Shown one piece after another: positions 7,061 to 15,566 of a stretch of DNA of 38,377 nucleotides; within the stretch, counting starts at the first letter, position 1, and every line of letters starts with the position of its first letter. Where the stretch lies: positions 1 through 38,377 of the forward strand of contig JAHHHH010000075.1 in the NCBI GenBank assembly GCA_019359415.1, read 5' to 3'. Source of the stretch: Iphinoe sp. HA4291-MV1 (GTDB lineage Bacteria > Cyanobacteriota > Cyanobacteriia > Cyanobacteriales > Nostocaceae). The notes beneath the pieces are model-generated. The model was not told the origin of the DNA. It saw only the letters and a program-made list of their open reading frames with translations, and searched no databases. The translations under genes were made by a program, and so were the position numbers.

Positions 7061-7392
7061 TGTTTGTCGATTCTCGCAGGTTAGAAGCGCTAAACGAGTT
7101 GCCAGACAGAGAACAGCCTATGTTAAACGAGCTTGAACTTATCGGATGTGTGACGTTGCTCACTCAGTCCAAGACTTACAGTATTGACGGTGTGTTGTAT
7201 CGCTATCTCTACAGCAGTAGCAGCATTAAGTACACGCAGTATCTTTTTCGACCTCTGCCAGCGCAAAGAAAAACGGCTGACCTGCAACTCAATAAGAGCA
7301 AGGTGTTACGCAAGGTCTACGAAGTTCCGAGCTTGTATGGACAGCATCGGGCAACGATGACAAGTACAGCAATTCAGCAAAGTTTATTTTAG
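7060..7392 (+). CDS. Hypothetical 110-residue protein of the actin-FtsK operon
   Basis: The start is coupled to the preceding stop as TAATG, with GGAGG upstream. The protein is soluble, with tyrosine-rich strands (YSIDGVLYRYLYSSSSIKY) that suggest a small beta fold. I do not recognise a family. A GC-rich hairpin directly follows the stop. Confidence 0.7.
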   Translation: MFVDSRRLEALNELPDREQPMLNELELIGCVTLLTQSKTYSIDGVLYRYLYSSSSIKYTQYLFRPLPAQRKTADLQLNKSKVLRKVYEVPSLYGQHRATMTSTAIQQSLF

Positions 7393-7443
7393 GGGCGAGC
7401 GCTCGTAAGGTCTGACAAACACACGAGCGCCCCAATCCCCAAT
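7392..7443 (+). terminator. Intercistronic GC-rich hairpin
   Basis: GCGCTCG (7399-7405) pairs with CGAGCGC (7434-7440), extended by GGGG/CCC with a bulge. No U-tract follows, so it probably stabilises mRNA ends or attenuates transcription within the operon. Confidence 0.45.
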
Positions 7444-7482
7444 GCATCTACCGGACACAGTAAACACAAAGGAGATTTTAAC

Positions 7483-7782
7483 GTGAAACCAATAGGATAT
7501 TTTACTACAGCAATGCCTGACGACGGCTCATATATTGATGAGCTACAGCAGCAATACGGCTCAACGTTCGCAACGATGCCCAGGACGCTCAAAGCAGCGC
7601 TGTTAGTGAAACTGGCTGAGAATTTACTCTCTACTGAAATCAAAATGGCTGGCTATGCGGTCGCAGAACATGAAATGAACGCTTTACAGCCGATTGCAGA
7701 CAACATCTATCGGCGCGTCACCATTGGCGAACAACTGGGGCTTGCTGAGGCGATTGTTAATCAACTGAAGTGCAGAGGCTAA
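7483..7782 (+). CDS. Hypothetical 99-residue helical protein
   Basis: The start is GTG at 7483, with a clear AAAGGAG nine bases upstream. The protein is mainly helical (LKAALLVKLAENLLSTEIKM, MNALQPIADNIYRRVTIGEQ) with no membrane segment or known motif. It sits four bases before the next gene, so both are likely co-translated. Confidence 0.75.
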   Translation: MKPIGYFTTAMPDDGSYIDELQQQYGSTFATMPRTLKAALLVKLAENLLSTEIKMAGYAVAEHEMNALQPIADNIYRRVTIGEQLGLAEAIVNQLKCRG

Positions 7783-7786
7783 TACT

Positions 7787-8581
7787 ATGGATTTTCAAGA
7801 TGATTCAGTCCCAGAGTTTAAGAGTAGTGACCATAAGATAGACCCCAAATTTTACGAGATTGACACCGACAATCCTGGTCTTGACCCAATTACAAAGAGT
7901 TTTGAGACGACACCCGCTAACTGGGTGAGTCAGACATTCTTCGGCGCTCCAGGTAAAGAGGCGCTGATTGACCTTGATAGAGACGCAATTAAGCAAGGCG
8001 GCGATGCTGCAGGGCGCGCTAGCCGTCAAGCAAAGTTTCTCAAGGGCTATCAGAAAGTCAACGAGAAAATGGTTGATGACAAGGTGTCTGCTGCTAAGTC
8101 CATCCTTGCGATTATGCAAAAGCGCTATGACGGTGGTCAGTCTCTGATGGAAGTTGCTAAAGACCTGCACTTAGCTGGTGTCCAGTTTAAATCCTCTCAT
8201 CAACTGATTCAAGCTGAAACACAATATGCTACACAGACAATCACTGCTGAGACTCAAAGCAAACTGATTCTGGCGAGAGTGCAATTCCTCAAAGACTTAG
8301 CCCAGATTGCGAGCGCTCACAAAGAAAAGTTGCAGGACAAGTTAAAGGCTGAAGATGAGAGCCAGCACAGTTTGCGAGCGCAAGTCTTTCGACAAATGGA
8401 CGCTGAATACATGAGATATCTATCAGCTTTGGGTAAGTATGGTACACCCGTACAGAATGCTTTGTCTGCACCTGCTCAACCCGTGTATGACACGGTGAAG
8501 CCCAAAGGTGGTGCTGTGGGTCAATTCAACAACTTAATGAGGAACATGGCTGGCGTGTTCCGTCGCACATTAGGTATTTAA
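7787..8581 (+). CDS. Hypothetical coiled-coil protein
   Basis: A 264-residue soluble protein. The first 70 residues are acidic and look extended; residues about 75-215 are long helices (MVDDKVSAAKSILAIMQKRY, LILARVQFLKDLAQIASAHK, KLQDKLKAEDESQHSLRAQV) likely to form coiled coils. The last 50 residues are basic and glycine/proline-containing. No known domain. As part of the operon with an actin-like protein and a membrane ATPase it may be a structural or adaptor component. Confidence 0.75.
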   Translation: MDFQDDSVPEFKSSDHKIDPKFYEIDTDNPGLDPITKSFETTPANWVSQTFFGAPGKEALIDLDRDAIKQGGDAAGRASRQAKFLKGYQKVNEKMVDDKVSAAKSILAIMQKRYDGGQSLMEVAKDLHLAGVQFKSSHQLIQAETQYATQTITAETQSKLILARVQFLKDLAQIASAHKEKLQDKLKAEDESQHSLRAQVFRQMDAEYMRYLSALGKYGTPVQNALSAPAQPVYDTVKPKGGAVGQFNNLMRNMAGVFRRTLGI

Positions 8582-8586
8582 TTTCA

Positions 8587-8622
8587 TCGGTGCAGTCGAG
8601 TTTAAAAGCCTTGCTGCACCGA
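8587..8622 (+). terminator. Intercistronic hairpin
   Basis: TCGGTGCAG (8587-8595) pairs perfectly with CTGCACCGA (8614-8622) across an 18-base loop in the 63-base gap between two operon genes. There is no U-run, so attenuation or mRNA protection is more likely than termination. Confidence 0.45.
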
Positions 8623-8644
8623 TTATTCATCATTCAAACGAACA

Positions 8645-9271
8645 ATGAATAATAAAGATTTTGACGCATTTTTAGCGATATCGGGTATGGAACCCACCCA
8701 GCCTGATACACCGCCATCAAAACCGCAGTCAAACAAGAGTGACAACATCTTTGGCGCTCCAGCTTACAGAGGTGAAAACACACAGGACTTAACTGAGGAC
8801 GAACGACGGGCAGAGACGACTGATCGCAGCGATATTGATGACCTTACTAGTAAGCAAAACTTTTCAAGCGCGGTCGCTTCTGTGGGTGCAGGACTCACAG
8901 TGACCATTGGTGTTAGTTCTGTAGCTGGTGCTAGCGGTGCTGGCTTGGGTGCAGGTATTGGGCTGGTTGGTTGTCTAGTGTTCGGAACAGAGGCACTAAG
9001 CGGCAAGAAATCAGGCATAGTCCGACTTGGGGCAATGACAATCGGCACAGGCTTTGCAGGCTATCAACTGTGGAATAGCTACGCCCAAGAAAGTGCAGTG
9101 TCAGAAATCAACCATGCTGTTGAACTCTACGTAGTGAAGCGCAAGCAAGAGGGTATCACCTTTGACCAATTAGCAACATGGGCAATGTATGGAGTGCTAG
9201 CTCTAGCGGTGATGCATTTTCTCCTTCAGCCCAAAAAACCAAAAGTAGAGAAAAAATCAGATTTATTTTGA
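8645..9271 (+). CDS. Membrane protein, three hydrophobic segments
   Basis: A 208-residue protein. The N-terminal 75 residues are polar and probably disordered. A long glycine/alanine-rich hydrophobic region (about 80-125, with AGASGAGLGAGIGLVGCLVF) could span the membrane once or twice, a second lies at about 132-147, and a third at 178-194 (WAMYGVLALAVMHFLL). The C-terminus is lysine-rich. Its stop lies two bases before the FtsK-like gene start, indicating tight coupling and probably a membrane complex with that ATPase. Confidence 0.75.
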   Translation: MNNKDFDAFLAISGMEPTQPDTPPSKPQSNKSDNIFGAPAYRGENTQDLTEDERRAETTDRSDIDDLTSKQNFSSAVASVGAGLTVTIGVSSVAGASGAGLGAGIGLVGCLVFGTEALSGKKSGIVRLGAMTIGTGFAGYQLWNSYAQESAVSEINHAVELYVVKRKQEGITFDQLATWAMYGVLALAVMHFLLQPKKPKVEKKSDLF

Positions 9272-9273
9272 CA

Positions 9274-11283
9274 ATGCAAGACAATTTTGACTCGAACGAA
9301 GAAAGAGAAAGGCTTGAGCGGCTTTTGAGCCATCCTGAAAGTGCTGAGGTGGTAGCAGATGCAATGGCTAAAGCACTAGTGCAAGGGCAACAAGCCAAAC
9401 CTGAAGATGAGTCAGTGCAGGAAGTACAGCAACAATTACCAGAATCAAATGATTTGGTGATTAACATTAATCGGCACTTCATGATATCTGGCGGGTTGCT
9501 GGTAGGGGTTCTGATGTTGGCTGCTGCTGTAGCAACTCCGCTGCGCGATACTTATGATGTCTGCTTTAATCCCAATCCTGTACCCAACACATCAAAGTGT
9601 TTGGGGGTGAAGACTTACACAATTGACCAAGACAGGGTAGAGAAGTTGGTTAATCATCCTGGTTTAGTTGTTGCATTCAAGAGTAAAGGGAATCCGGTTC
9701 TGGCTGTGGGATTGGCTTTGTTTGGTACAGCGTTTGCTACTGGTTCTGGTTTTGTTGCAAAGCAGACACTCAAGGAGAAATCAGAGGCACTGCCAGTAAG
9801 CAGAACAAACCGCCGCACAGCATGGACAGCGCAGAAGTTAGAAGCCGACAAAGTTATTAAGCAACGTCATCAGGACTTACAACATGGATTTGATGTCAGC
9901 GATAACACCAATCAACACGCGCTAGCAGCCAGTGATACTCTTAATGAATTTGAACAGCTGCAACTGCTGATAGCCAAGCTGGATGACAACCAGAGGGAAT
10001 TGTTCTTTCAGCACCTGGCGCTCAAAGAACAAAAAGAGATGTTGCAGCAGCAAGCCCAACTGCAAGCACAGCAAGCCCAAAGCCCGTTTGCAGCTCTGTT
10101 GGGTGGATTGCCTCAGCAACAGCTTGTAGGCGGCACAAATGCGAGCGCACTGTCAGATGAGATTGAGAAAGCCAAAGAAGCTGGGCAGTCAATCATCAAG
10201 ACAGCAGCAGCATCTATCAAATCTAAAGTACTGGTGGCTCCATCGCGAGCAGGTAAGACGACTGTATTATATCTGTATTACGAGGCAATGTTTAACCGCT
10301 ACCCAAATGCTGAGGTGTTTGTAGTAGAAGACAAGCGGGAGATGGTACACCCCAGAATCCCTGCTCTATCTTATGCATTCTGCGACGGGGAAAACTTCAA
10401 GGATGCGGGGCTGGAAATGTTGGGGAGGGTCTACGACATCTACACCGAACGTGCAAGGATGGCTGAATCAGAACGAGATGCTATTGCAGCCAAACACCCC
10501 ATCAGACTAGCTTTGATTGATTGGTTAGCTACTTGGACGGCAGTTAAGAAAGATAAAGCGATAGCTGATGAAGTCAACAGCAAGTTAATCGGAATTATCA
10601 CAAAAGGCGCTGGCTGTGGCGTGTGTGTTGATATCGATACCCACTCATCCAATGTTGAGGCGCTGGGCGTTGACGAATCTACTCGTGAATCACTCGATTT
10701 CATATCAATTGCGTACTGCAAACAGGATGATAGGGGTGATTTAGACCGCATTGCTGACAGCTTAGGATTGTTGCCCAAAGTGATAGGAAAATCGTTGATT
10801 GTGCCTGACAGAGATGAGCGCAAACGATTACAAAGCGAGTTTACAAAACTGCGCGATGGACTACTAAACAATCAGTTCAACTCGTCAATTATTTTTACAA
10901 CTACAGGGGGTAATCGCATTGGCATCACACCACAATTTGAGCGCAAAACATTAGGAGATTTAATGATTGATGCAGATGAAGAGGTAGAGGAAGAGTTAAC
11001 AGAAGCTGATGAAGAAAACAACATTGACTACTATTTAATTGATGCTGCTAAGATTATCAAGCTTTATCTTGAGTCGAGAGAAGATAAACAAGCAAGTTTC
11101 AAGGCGATTCGTGACCAGCGAGCGCTTAGAAAGCTGTGGAGAGAACCCGGAAAACTAGCCAAGCTTGCTATTGACTTCTTAATTTCTAAAGAAATTGTAG
11201 TCCTAGTTGATGAAGTAGACCCAGTGCTAGGGACAAAGGCAGATGCACCGCAAGACAAAAAGATTTATCGCTTGAGGAAATAG
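9274..11283 (+). CDS. Membrane-anchored FtsK/VirD4-like DNA-translocase-type ATPase
   Basis: A 669-residue protein when started at ATG 9274 (MQDNFDSNEERERLERLLSH), two bases after the upstream stop; a longer frame from 9178 would overlap the upstream membrane protein by 94 bases and is less likely. Two transmembrane segments lie near residues 71-90 and 141-161. A coiled coil rich in glutamine follows (about 225-270). The ATPase core has Walker A APSRAGKTT (about 322-330) and a Walker B-like strand LALIDWLATW. A charged acidic linker and a winged-helix-like end follow. The plan resembles FtsK/HerA or conjugative coupling proteins that pump DNA. With the relaxase at 33 kb it could be the coupling protein; with the actin operon it could serve segregation. 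Confidence 0.7.
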   Translation: MQDNFDSNEERERLERLLSHPESAEVVADAMAKALVQGQQAKPEDESVQEVQQQLPESNDLVININRHFMISGGLLVGVLMLAAAVATPLRDTYDVCFNPNPVPNTSKCLGVKTYTIDQDRVEKLVNHPGLVVAFKSKGNPVLAVGLALFGTAFATGSGFVAKQTLKEKSEALPVSRTNRRTAWTAQKLEADKVIKQRHQDLQHGFDVSDNTNQHALAASDTLNEFEQLQLLIAKLDDNQRELFFQHLALKEQKEMLQQQAQLQAQQAQSPFAALLGGLPQQQLVGGTNASALSDEIEKAKEAGQSIIKTAAASIKSKVLVAPSRAGKTTVLYLYYEAMFNRYPNAEVFVVEDKREMVHPRIPALSYAFCDGENFKDAGLEMLGRVYDIYTERARMAESERDAIAAKHPIRLALIDWLATWTAVKKDKAIADEVNSKLIGIITKGAGCGVCVDIDTHSSNVEALGVDESTRESLDFISIAYCKQDDRGDLDRIADSLGLLPKVIGKSLIVPDRDERKRLQSEFTKLRDGLLNNQFNSSIIFTTTGGNRIGITPQFERKTLGDLMIDADEEVEEELTEADEENNIDYYLIDAAKIIKLYLESREDKQASFKAIRDQRALRKLWREPGKLAKLAIDFLISKEIVVLVDEVDPVLGTKADAPQDKKIYRLRK

Positions 11284-11291
11284 AAATTAGA

Positions 11292-11468
11292 TTGAAGTCA
11301 GGGGAAGAATGCATTTGTGCTACTCTTTATGTTGAAGATGACCGGATAGAACACTTTGAAATAGTGATTAAGCCCATACCTTATGATATTCTTCAAAAAT
11401 TCAAGGAGAATGTTTCAGAAGTGGCTCAGGAACAGATATTGAAAAGGCTCGAATCTGAAATAAGATAA
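11292..11468 (+). CDS. Small 58-residue protein after the FtsK-like gene
   Basis: A short frame starting at TTG 11292, eight bases after the upstream stop; no ATG or GTG is available. The sequence looks like real protein (ECICATLYVEDDRIEHFEIV, then DILQKFKENVSEVAQEQILK): a beta hairpin and a helix. GAGGA lies 13 bases upstream of the TTG. I do not recognise it. The non-standard start keeps confidence low. Confidence 0.4.
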   Translation: MKSGEECICATLYVEDDRIEHFEIVIKPIPYDILQKFKENVSEVAQEQILKRLESEIR

Positions 11469-11535
11469 ATACCTTTACTTCAAAAAACTTTCCCTTAGTA
11501 CCATTCACTTAGACGAATGATACCAATATTTTTTA

Positions 11536-11566
11536 TTCCGTTTTTTAAGTCACTTAAAAAACGGAA
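11536..11566. terminator. Perfect palindromic hairpin after the long operon
   Basis: TTCCGTTTTTTAAGT and ACTTAAAAAACGGAA form a 15-bp stem around a single C (effective loop of about five bases). It lies between the end of the actin-FtsK operon and the pentapeptide gene and may end transcription, although the usual U-run is not present after the stem. Confidence 0.5.
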
Positions 11567-11736
11567 AGCTTACCCCCCTGGAATTAGATACCTAAACAAC
11601 TAACCGCTCTGATTCACAAGAGTGAATTGAACTTAGCGAACGAATGATTGCTTTTTACCTTTAATTGGCGAAAATCCGGAAAATACAGGATAGAATTTGT
11701 ATCAAACTGTGGTTATGGTCTTCTCCTATCGCAGCT

Positions 11737-13989
11737 ATGCCCCAAGACTACTCACATCGAAATCTCCGAGGGCGCTCGTTCAAAGGTCAAAACCTTGAGG
11801 GTGCAAATTTTAGCTATGCAGATATCCGAAGTGCAGATTTTAGCGGTGCAAACTTGAGAGGGGCAAACTTTAGCCATGCCAAAGCTGGATTGCAAAAGCG
11901 GTGGGCGACGTTTTTGGTGCTTGTTTCGTGGTTGCTATCTGGAATTTCTGGTTTTTTGTTGTCTATTGTTGGTGCGCTCATAACTTATGCACTTGCTTAC
12001 TATTCACAAAATCAGATAACAGTCTGGATTACTTTAATTGTATTAATTGCATTAGTCGTTATTCTTAGAGTTGTCCTCCGTCGAGGATTAAGCATCATTG
12101 CTACTATTACTGGAGTTGGCTTTTTTACTGCCGCTATAATCGTCGCTTTTATTAGTAGCTTTGCTTTCATCACCTTTGTTTTCGCTGCCGGAACCATTGC
12201 CAACGAAAGAATCCTCCTCTCCTTTATCTTTGCCTTTGTGACTGCCATAGCTGTTACTTTAGCTGGAGTTGTTACCGTCTGTGGAGTTCTAACTGGAAGC
12301 ATTGCTGGAGTCATAGCTGAAATTGTAGCTGGGACTGGAACTCATGTTTCTACTGCCGTCATCATTTTCGCTTCTACTTGCGCTTCCAGCTTCGCTGTCA
12401 GCTTCGCTGTTATTGGAGCCATTAATTTTATAGGCAACACAGGGGTAGACTCCGATTTTCCTATGATCTTTGGCGAAGTCTTTATTTTGATTGGAGCCTT
12501 CGCTGTTGCTCTAATTAGTACTTATATCGCTCGCCAAGCAATAAAAGGAAAAGAAAAATATGCACTTATAAATAACGCCGCTATTCGTTTCACCACTTTC
12601 AAAGGTACAAGCTTCCGTAACACAGATTTAACCGATGCTAATTTTACACAAGCCACTCTTAAAAGTACAGATTTTAGAAAAGCTAATCTGACTCGTACAT
12701 GTTTCCACAACACCAAAAAACTTGACCAGGTTCGCCCTGGTGCAACTTATCTTCAAAAAACACAAGTGCGTCAAGTGTTAGTGAAAGGTGAGGGGCAAGA
12801 AAAAAACTTTGACCGTGAGAACTTACGAGGGGTCAATTTTCAAGGAGCTAATTTAGTAGATGCTAACTTTAGAGGTGCTGATTTAAGTGAAGCTAATTTA
12901 CAAGATGCAGATTTATCCAGAGCTAAGTTAGTGCAGACTCAGCTAGACGGAACAGATTTTACAGGCGCGACTCTCACTGGAGCATATATTGAAGATTGGG
13001 GTATTACCAGCGACACGAAATTTGATGGGGTGAGGTGCTCTTACGTTTATATGCGGCTCCCTACCAAAGAGAACCCCGACCCCCTGCATAAACCAGATAA
13101 CAGACAAGAAGTTTTTGCGGATGGGGAGTTTGGTGATTTTATCAAACCGATTGTTGACACCCTTGACCTTTATCATAACCAAGGTGTTGACCCTCGTGCG
13201 AGCGCAATTTCATTCAAGCAGTTAGCAGAGAATCATCCAGATGCAGAACTCCGAATTGTAGGGATGGAGGTACGAGGGGAAGATAAGTTTCTACTCCGTG
13301 CCAAAACAACACCAGAAGCTGATAAGTCTCAACTGAGTGCAGAATATTTTGAAATTTATAATGAGTTAAAAGCATTAGCAGAGAAAGAACTACAAAAACT
13401 GATAGCAGAAAAAGATAGCAGAATTTCTAGTTTAGAGAATATGGTAGTGACAGCGCTACAACACCCCAGCTTTTATTCAAGCACCCAGATAGATAAGGTA
13501 GATAATATGCATCCGAATCAAGGTGGAATTAGCCAAAACGTTAGTGATAGTCAAATTGATGGTGGACTGCAAGCAGTACAAGGTAATCAGAATCAGCAGA
13601 ATATGAAAAATAAAACTTCTAACTTCAACTTACAAAATGCCCAATTTGCAGGTGGTCTTGTAGATGCTGATACAGTTCATGCCCATCAAATAGGCGGTAA
13701 TATCAATAACTATACCCCACCACAACAAAAGCAGAATCTTGCAGAGGCGGCAGCAGAAATTCAGCAACTCCTACAGCAGCTAGAGCAAACAAACCCCACT
13801 ACAACCACCTCTGAAAAAATGACGGTTGTCGCAAAGGCTATTAATGAGATTGAGAAGAACCCAACACTGAAAGCGCGAGTGATAGGGGCGCTTAAGTCTG
13901 GGGGTAAAGAAGCATTAAAAGAAGCGGTTGACCATCCTTTAGTTAATATCTTAATGGCATCTATAGAAGGTTGGCAGGAAGCTGAGTAA
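11737..13989 (+). CDS. Membrane pentapeptide-repeat protein with shared C-terminal tail
   Basis: A 750-residue protein from ATG 11737 (MPQDYSHRNLRGRSF); an upstream TTG would add 24 unlikely residues. Pentapeptide repeats (GANFSYADI, SADFSGANLRGANFSHA) occupy residues about 10-48. About eight hydrophobic segments run from about 55 to 285. A second pentapeptide block follows (about 300-420). Then come a mixed region (440-560), a coiled coil (YNELKALAEKELQKLIAEKD, about 560-600), and a tail of about 115 residues nearly identical to that of the Roc-COR protein at 18853. Pentapeptide repeats form right-handed beta-helices that mediate protein or DNA-mimic contacts. The membrane insertion plus tail suggest a membrane sensor or scaffold; function is not known. 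Confidence 0.8.
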   Translation: MPQDYSHRNLRGRSFKGQNLEGANFSYADIRSADFSGANLRGANFSHAKAGLQKRWATFLVLVSWLLSGISGFLLSIVGALITYALAYYSQNQITVWITLIVLIALVVILRVVLRRGLSIIATITGVGFFTAAIIVAFISSFAFITFVFAAGTIANERILLSFIFAFVTAIAVTLAGVVTVCGVLTGSIAGVIAEIVAGTGTHVSTAVIIFASTCASSFAVSFAVIGAINFIGNTGVDSDFPMIFGEVFILIGAFAVALISTYIARQAIKGKEKYALINNAAIRFTTFKGTSFRNTDLTDANFTQATLKSTDFRKANLTRTCFHNTKKLDQVRPGATYLQKTQVRQVLVKGEGQEKNFDRENLRGVNFQGANLVDANFRGADLSEANLQDADLSRAKLVQTQLDGTDFTGATLTGAYIEDWGITSDTKFDGVRCSYVYMRLPTKENPDPLHKPDNRQEVFADGEFGDFIKPIVDTLDLYHNQGVDPRASAISFKQLAENHPDAELRIVGMEVRGEDKFLLRAKTTPEADKSQLSAEYFEIYNELKALAEKELQKLIAEKDSRISSLENMVVTALQHPSFYSSTQIDKVDNMHPNQGGISQNVSDSQIDGGLQAVQGNQNQQNMKNKTSNFNLQNAQFAGGLVDADTVHAHQIGGNINNYTPPQQKQNLAEAAAEIQQLLQQLEQTNPTTTTSEKMTVVAKAINEIEKNPTLKARVIGALKSGGKEALKEAVDHPLVNILMASIEGWQEAE

Positions 13990-14028
13990 TGATTCCAGGT
14001 TTTTCTTATGGCGAAAACTAAAGTGACT

Positions 14029-14170
14029 TTCAGTAGACCGAAAAATTTTTGAAATTTGACGAGAGAATAAGGGTTTCAGCCCACGTCCCGGAGCTTGTGA
14101 TCATGGTAAAAAGCGATCGCTAAGGAAGTTCATCCAGAACAGAGGGACTTGAAAGGCTGATCACAAGCTG
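14029..14170. repeat. MITE-like fragment related to the junction element
   Basis: TTCAGTAGACCGAAAAATTT (from 14029) matches the terminal repeat at 38257, and similarity continues weakly for about 55 bases (GAATAAGGGTTT here, GAATGAGGGTTT there). A 12-bp inverted repeat, AGCTTGTGATCA (14092-14103) and TGATCACAAGCT (14158-14169), lies inside. The opposite terminal repeat was not found, so the element looks truncated. Confidence 0.5.
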
Positions 14171-14231
14171 ATTTCGTTCTATGGCATTTCTTAGTTCAAA
14201 TTAAAGGCTAGTAGGCGTTTTCGTAGCAGGT

Positions 14232-14465
14232 GGACAGAAAACAACGCTGTGCGTATAATTCTTGAGTCAAAAAGCTTGTAAATAAGATAAATAAGTTGTT
14301 TCAGTTATTTAATTAGTAGGCTTTAGAGTTAAGTCTTTTTGCTGCTTTTGGTTATACGCTAAGTTTTTTCCCTGATAATCAGCATCAAAAGCAGTAATTA
14401 TACGTTCAGTTGCCTCCTAACTAAACGAATAGGGCTCATTATACGTCCAGCGTTGTTTTATGTCC
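14232..14465. mobile_element. Second MITE-like element with 28-bp imperfect terminal inverted repeats
   Basis: The left end at 14232 (GGACAGAAAACAACGCTGTG, then CGTATAAT) and the inverted right end at 14438-14465 agree in about 25 of 28 positions. The 234-bp element encodes no protein. A third single copy lies at 38043-38070 at the end of the helicase gene. Internal CTGCTTTT...AAAAGCAG repeats suggest a folded core. Confidence 0.55.
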
Positions 14466-14506
14466 GCTCACTACAAAAACCCCGTATTGACAAAGTTGAC
14501 TTTATT

Positions 14507-15535
14507 TTAACCTGTCACAGATACTTTTCCCCTTAATTGTTCTGCTGCTTCACTAGCATTCATCTCTTCAGTCAAGTCAAAAGCTGAAATCGTATGTCCG
14601 TCATTTTCGATTAGTAAATTTCTGGCTAGCTCAGTAAGAATATTTTTTGCTACTCCTTTACTTACTAACAGTCTTCCAAAACAAGTCTCTTGAAAGTCAA
14701 GGTAAAAACCTTTTTCAGGATCGCTGAAAAAACGCTGCAACTCTACCATGCCTTCTAAAGGTCCTGCGGACAGATGGATACCATTAGTTCTTTGGTTTAT
14801 GTCAAACAACCTAAGTTCTTCGCGTCGCTCAAAAAGAGTTCTCCGAATTGAGCCTGCTTGGGCGCTTACTGGGTTGGTTACTCCTACTAGCTGTTGACGA
14901 AGGTCTGACCATCCGGTTTCTGAACGCCCTTCCATAACAAGAATTGAGTGGCCTTCAGTCGTGAAAAATTCAAGCTGAAAAGGATGAAAAGGGTTTAACA
15001 CAAGAAACAGCTTACCATCTATCTGTAAGCGTAAACAATAAGTTCCACCTGCTATTTTTTTGATACCAATATTATCCGCAATAATTGATAGTGCAAAAGG
15101 GGAGACTGCTGGAAACCGCTCTAAAAATTGATGCCCACCTAGTATTTCTACTTGCAAGCTTAACTCGCTTTTGTAAATTTCGCTCAATACCTTCTTGGCT
15201 TTTTCTGAAATAGCGTCATATCCTCGTCTTGATATATCATTTATAATGCCGTAATGTAAAGCGATAACTTGATATTTATGCAAGTATTCAGCAGTTAACA
15301 CTCGAACTGCTCCCACCTCTACCTTCCAGCGCTGGAAAGTATCAAAAACAAGCTGTAAAACTCCTTGAATATCCACTCCTGATAGAATATTAGTTGCTTC
15401 AGGTTTCAAGAAAACTACGAATTGATTTTTGGTGAAATCTTTTGGCAAATCATATTTATTAATCCAAACTGACGTTGGTATTTTCTTTTCCCAAGAAGAC
15501 ATCTCCTTTAGAATTTGACAAATTTCTTTTATCAT
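14507..15535 (-). CDS. NDK-like protein with a large insertion
   Basis: A 342-residue protein that reads as a nucleoside diphosphate kinase split by about 100 extra residues. FVVFLKPEAT (K44, like the NDK active-site lysine) and ALHYG belong to the first half. After the insertion come ILVMEGR, GVTNPVSAQAGSIRRTLF (TNP 220-222, R231) and NGIHLSAGPLEGMVELQRFF, where H254 matches the phospho-histidine and the following pattern matches the SDS..E loop. NDK transfers the gamma phosphate of NTPs to NDPs through phosphohistidine. The key residues are kept, so it may be active, perhaps on an unusual nucleotide. It is the last gene of a three-gene minus-strand operon, 31 bases after the PfkB gene. Normal NDK is about 150 residues; the extra N-terminus, insertion and C-terminus are unexplained. 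Confidence 0.7.
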   Translation of the reverse strand: MIKEICQILKEMSSWEKKIPTSVWINKYDLPKDFTKNQFVVFLKPEATNILSGVDIQGVLQLVFDTFQRWKVEVGAVRVLTAEYLHKYQVIALHYGIINDISRRGYDAISEKAKKVLSEIYKSELSLQVEILGGHQFLERFPAVSPFALSIIADNIGIKKIAGGTYCLRLQIDGKLFLVLNPFHPFQLEFFTTEGHSILVMEGRSETGWSDLRQQLVGVTNPVSAQAGSIRRTLFERREELRLFDINQRTNGIHLSAGPLEGMVELQRFFSDPEKGFYLDFQETCFGRLLVSKGVAKNILTELARNLLIENDGHTISAFDLTEEMNASEAAEQLRGKVSVTG

Positions 15536-15566
15536 TCAAGAAATCTCCATCTGTTCGATTTGATTA

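Noticed and set aside
8764-9048. Minus-strand ORF opposite the membrane protein gene
   Set aside because: It is the antisense of an alanine/glycine-rich coding region and has no start signal.
9178-9273. N-terminal extension of the FtsK-like protein
   Set aside because: It overlaps the upstream membrane protein by 94 bases and its residues are low complexity; ATG 9274 lies just after the upstream stop.
12012-12314. Minus-strand ORF within the pentapeptide gene
   Set aside because: It is the antisense of hydrophobic transmembrane codons, giving a Met/Lys/Ala-rich false protein.
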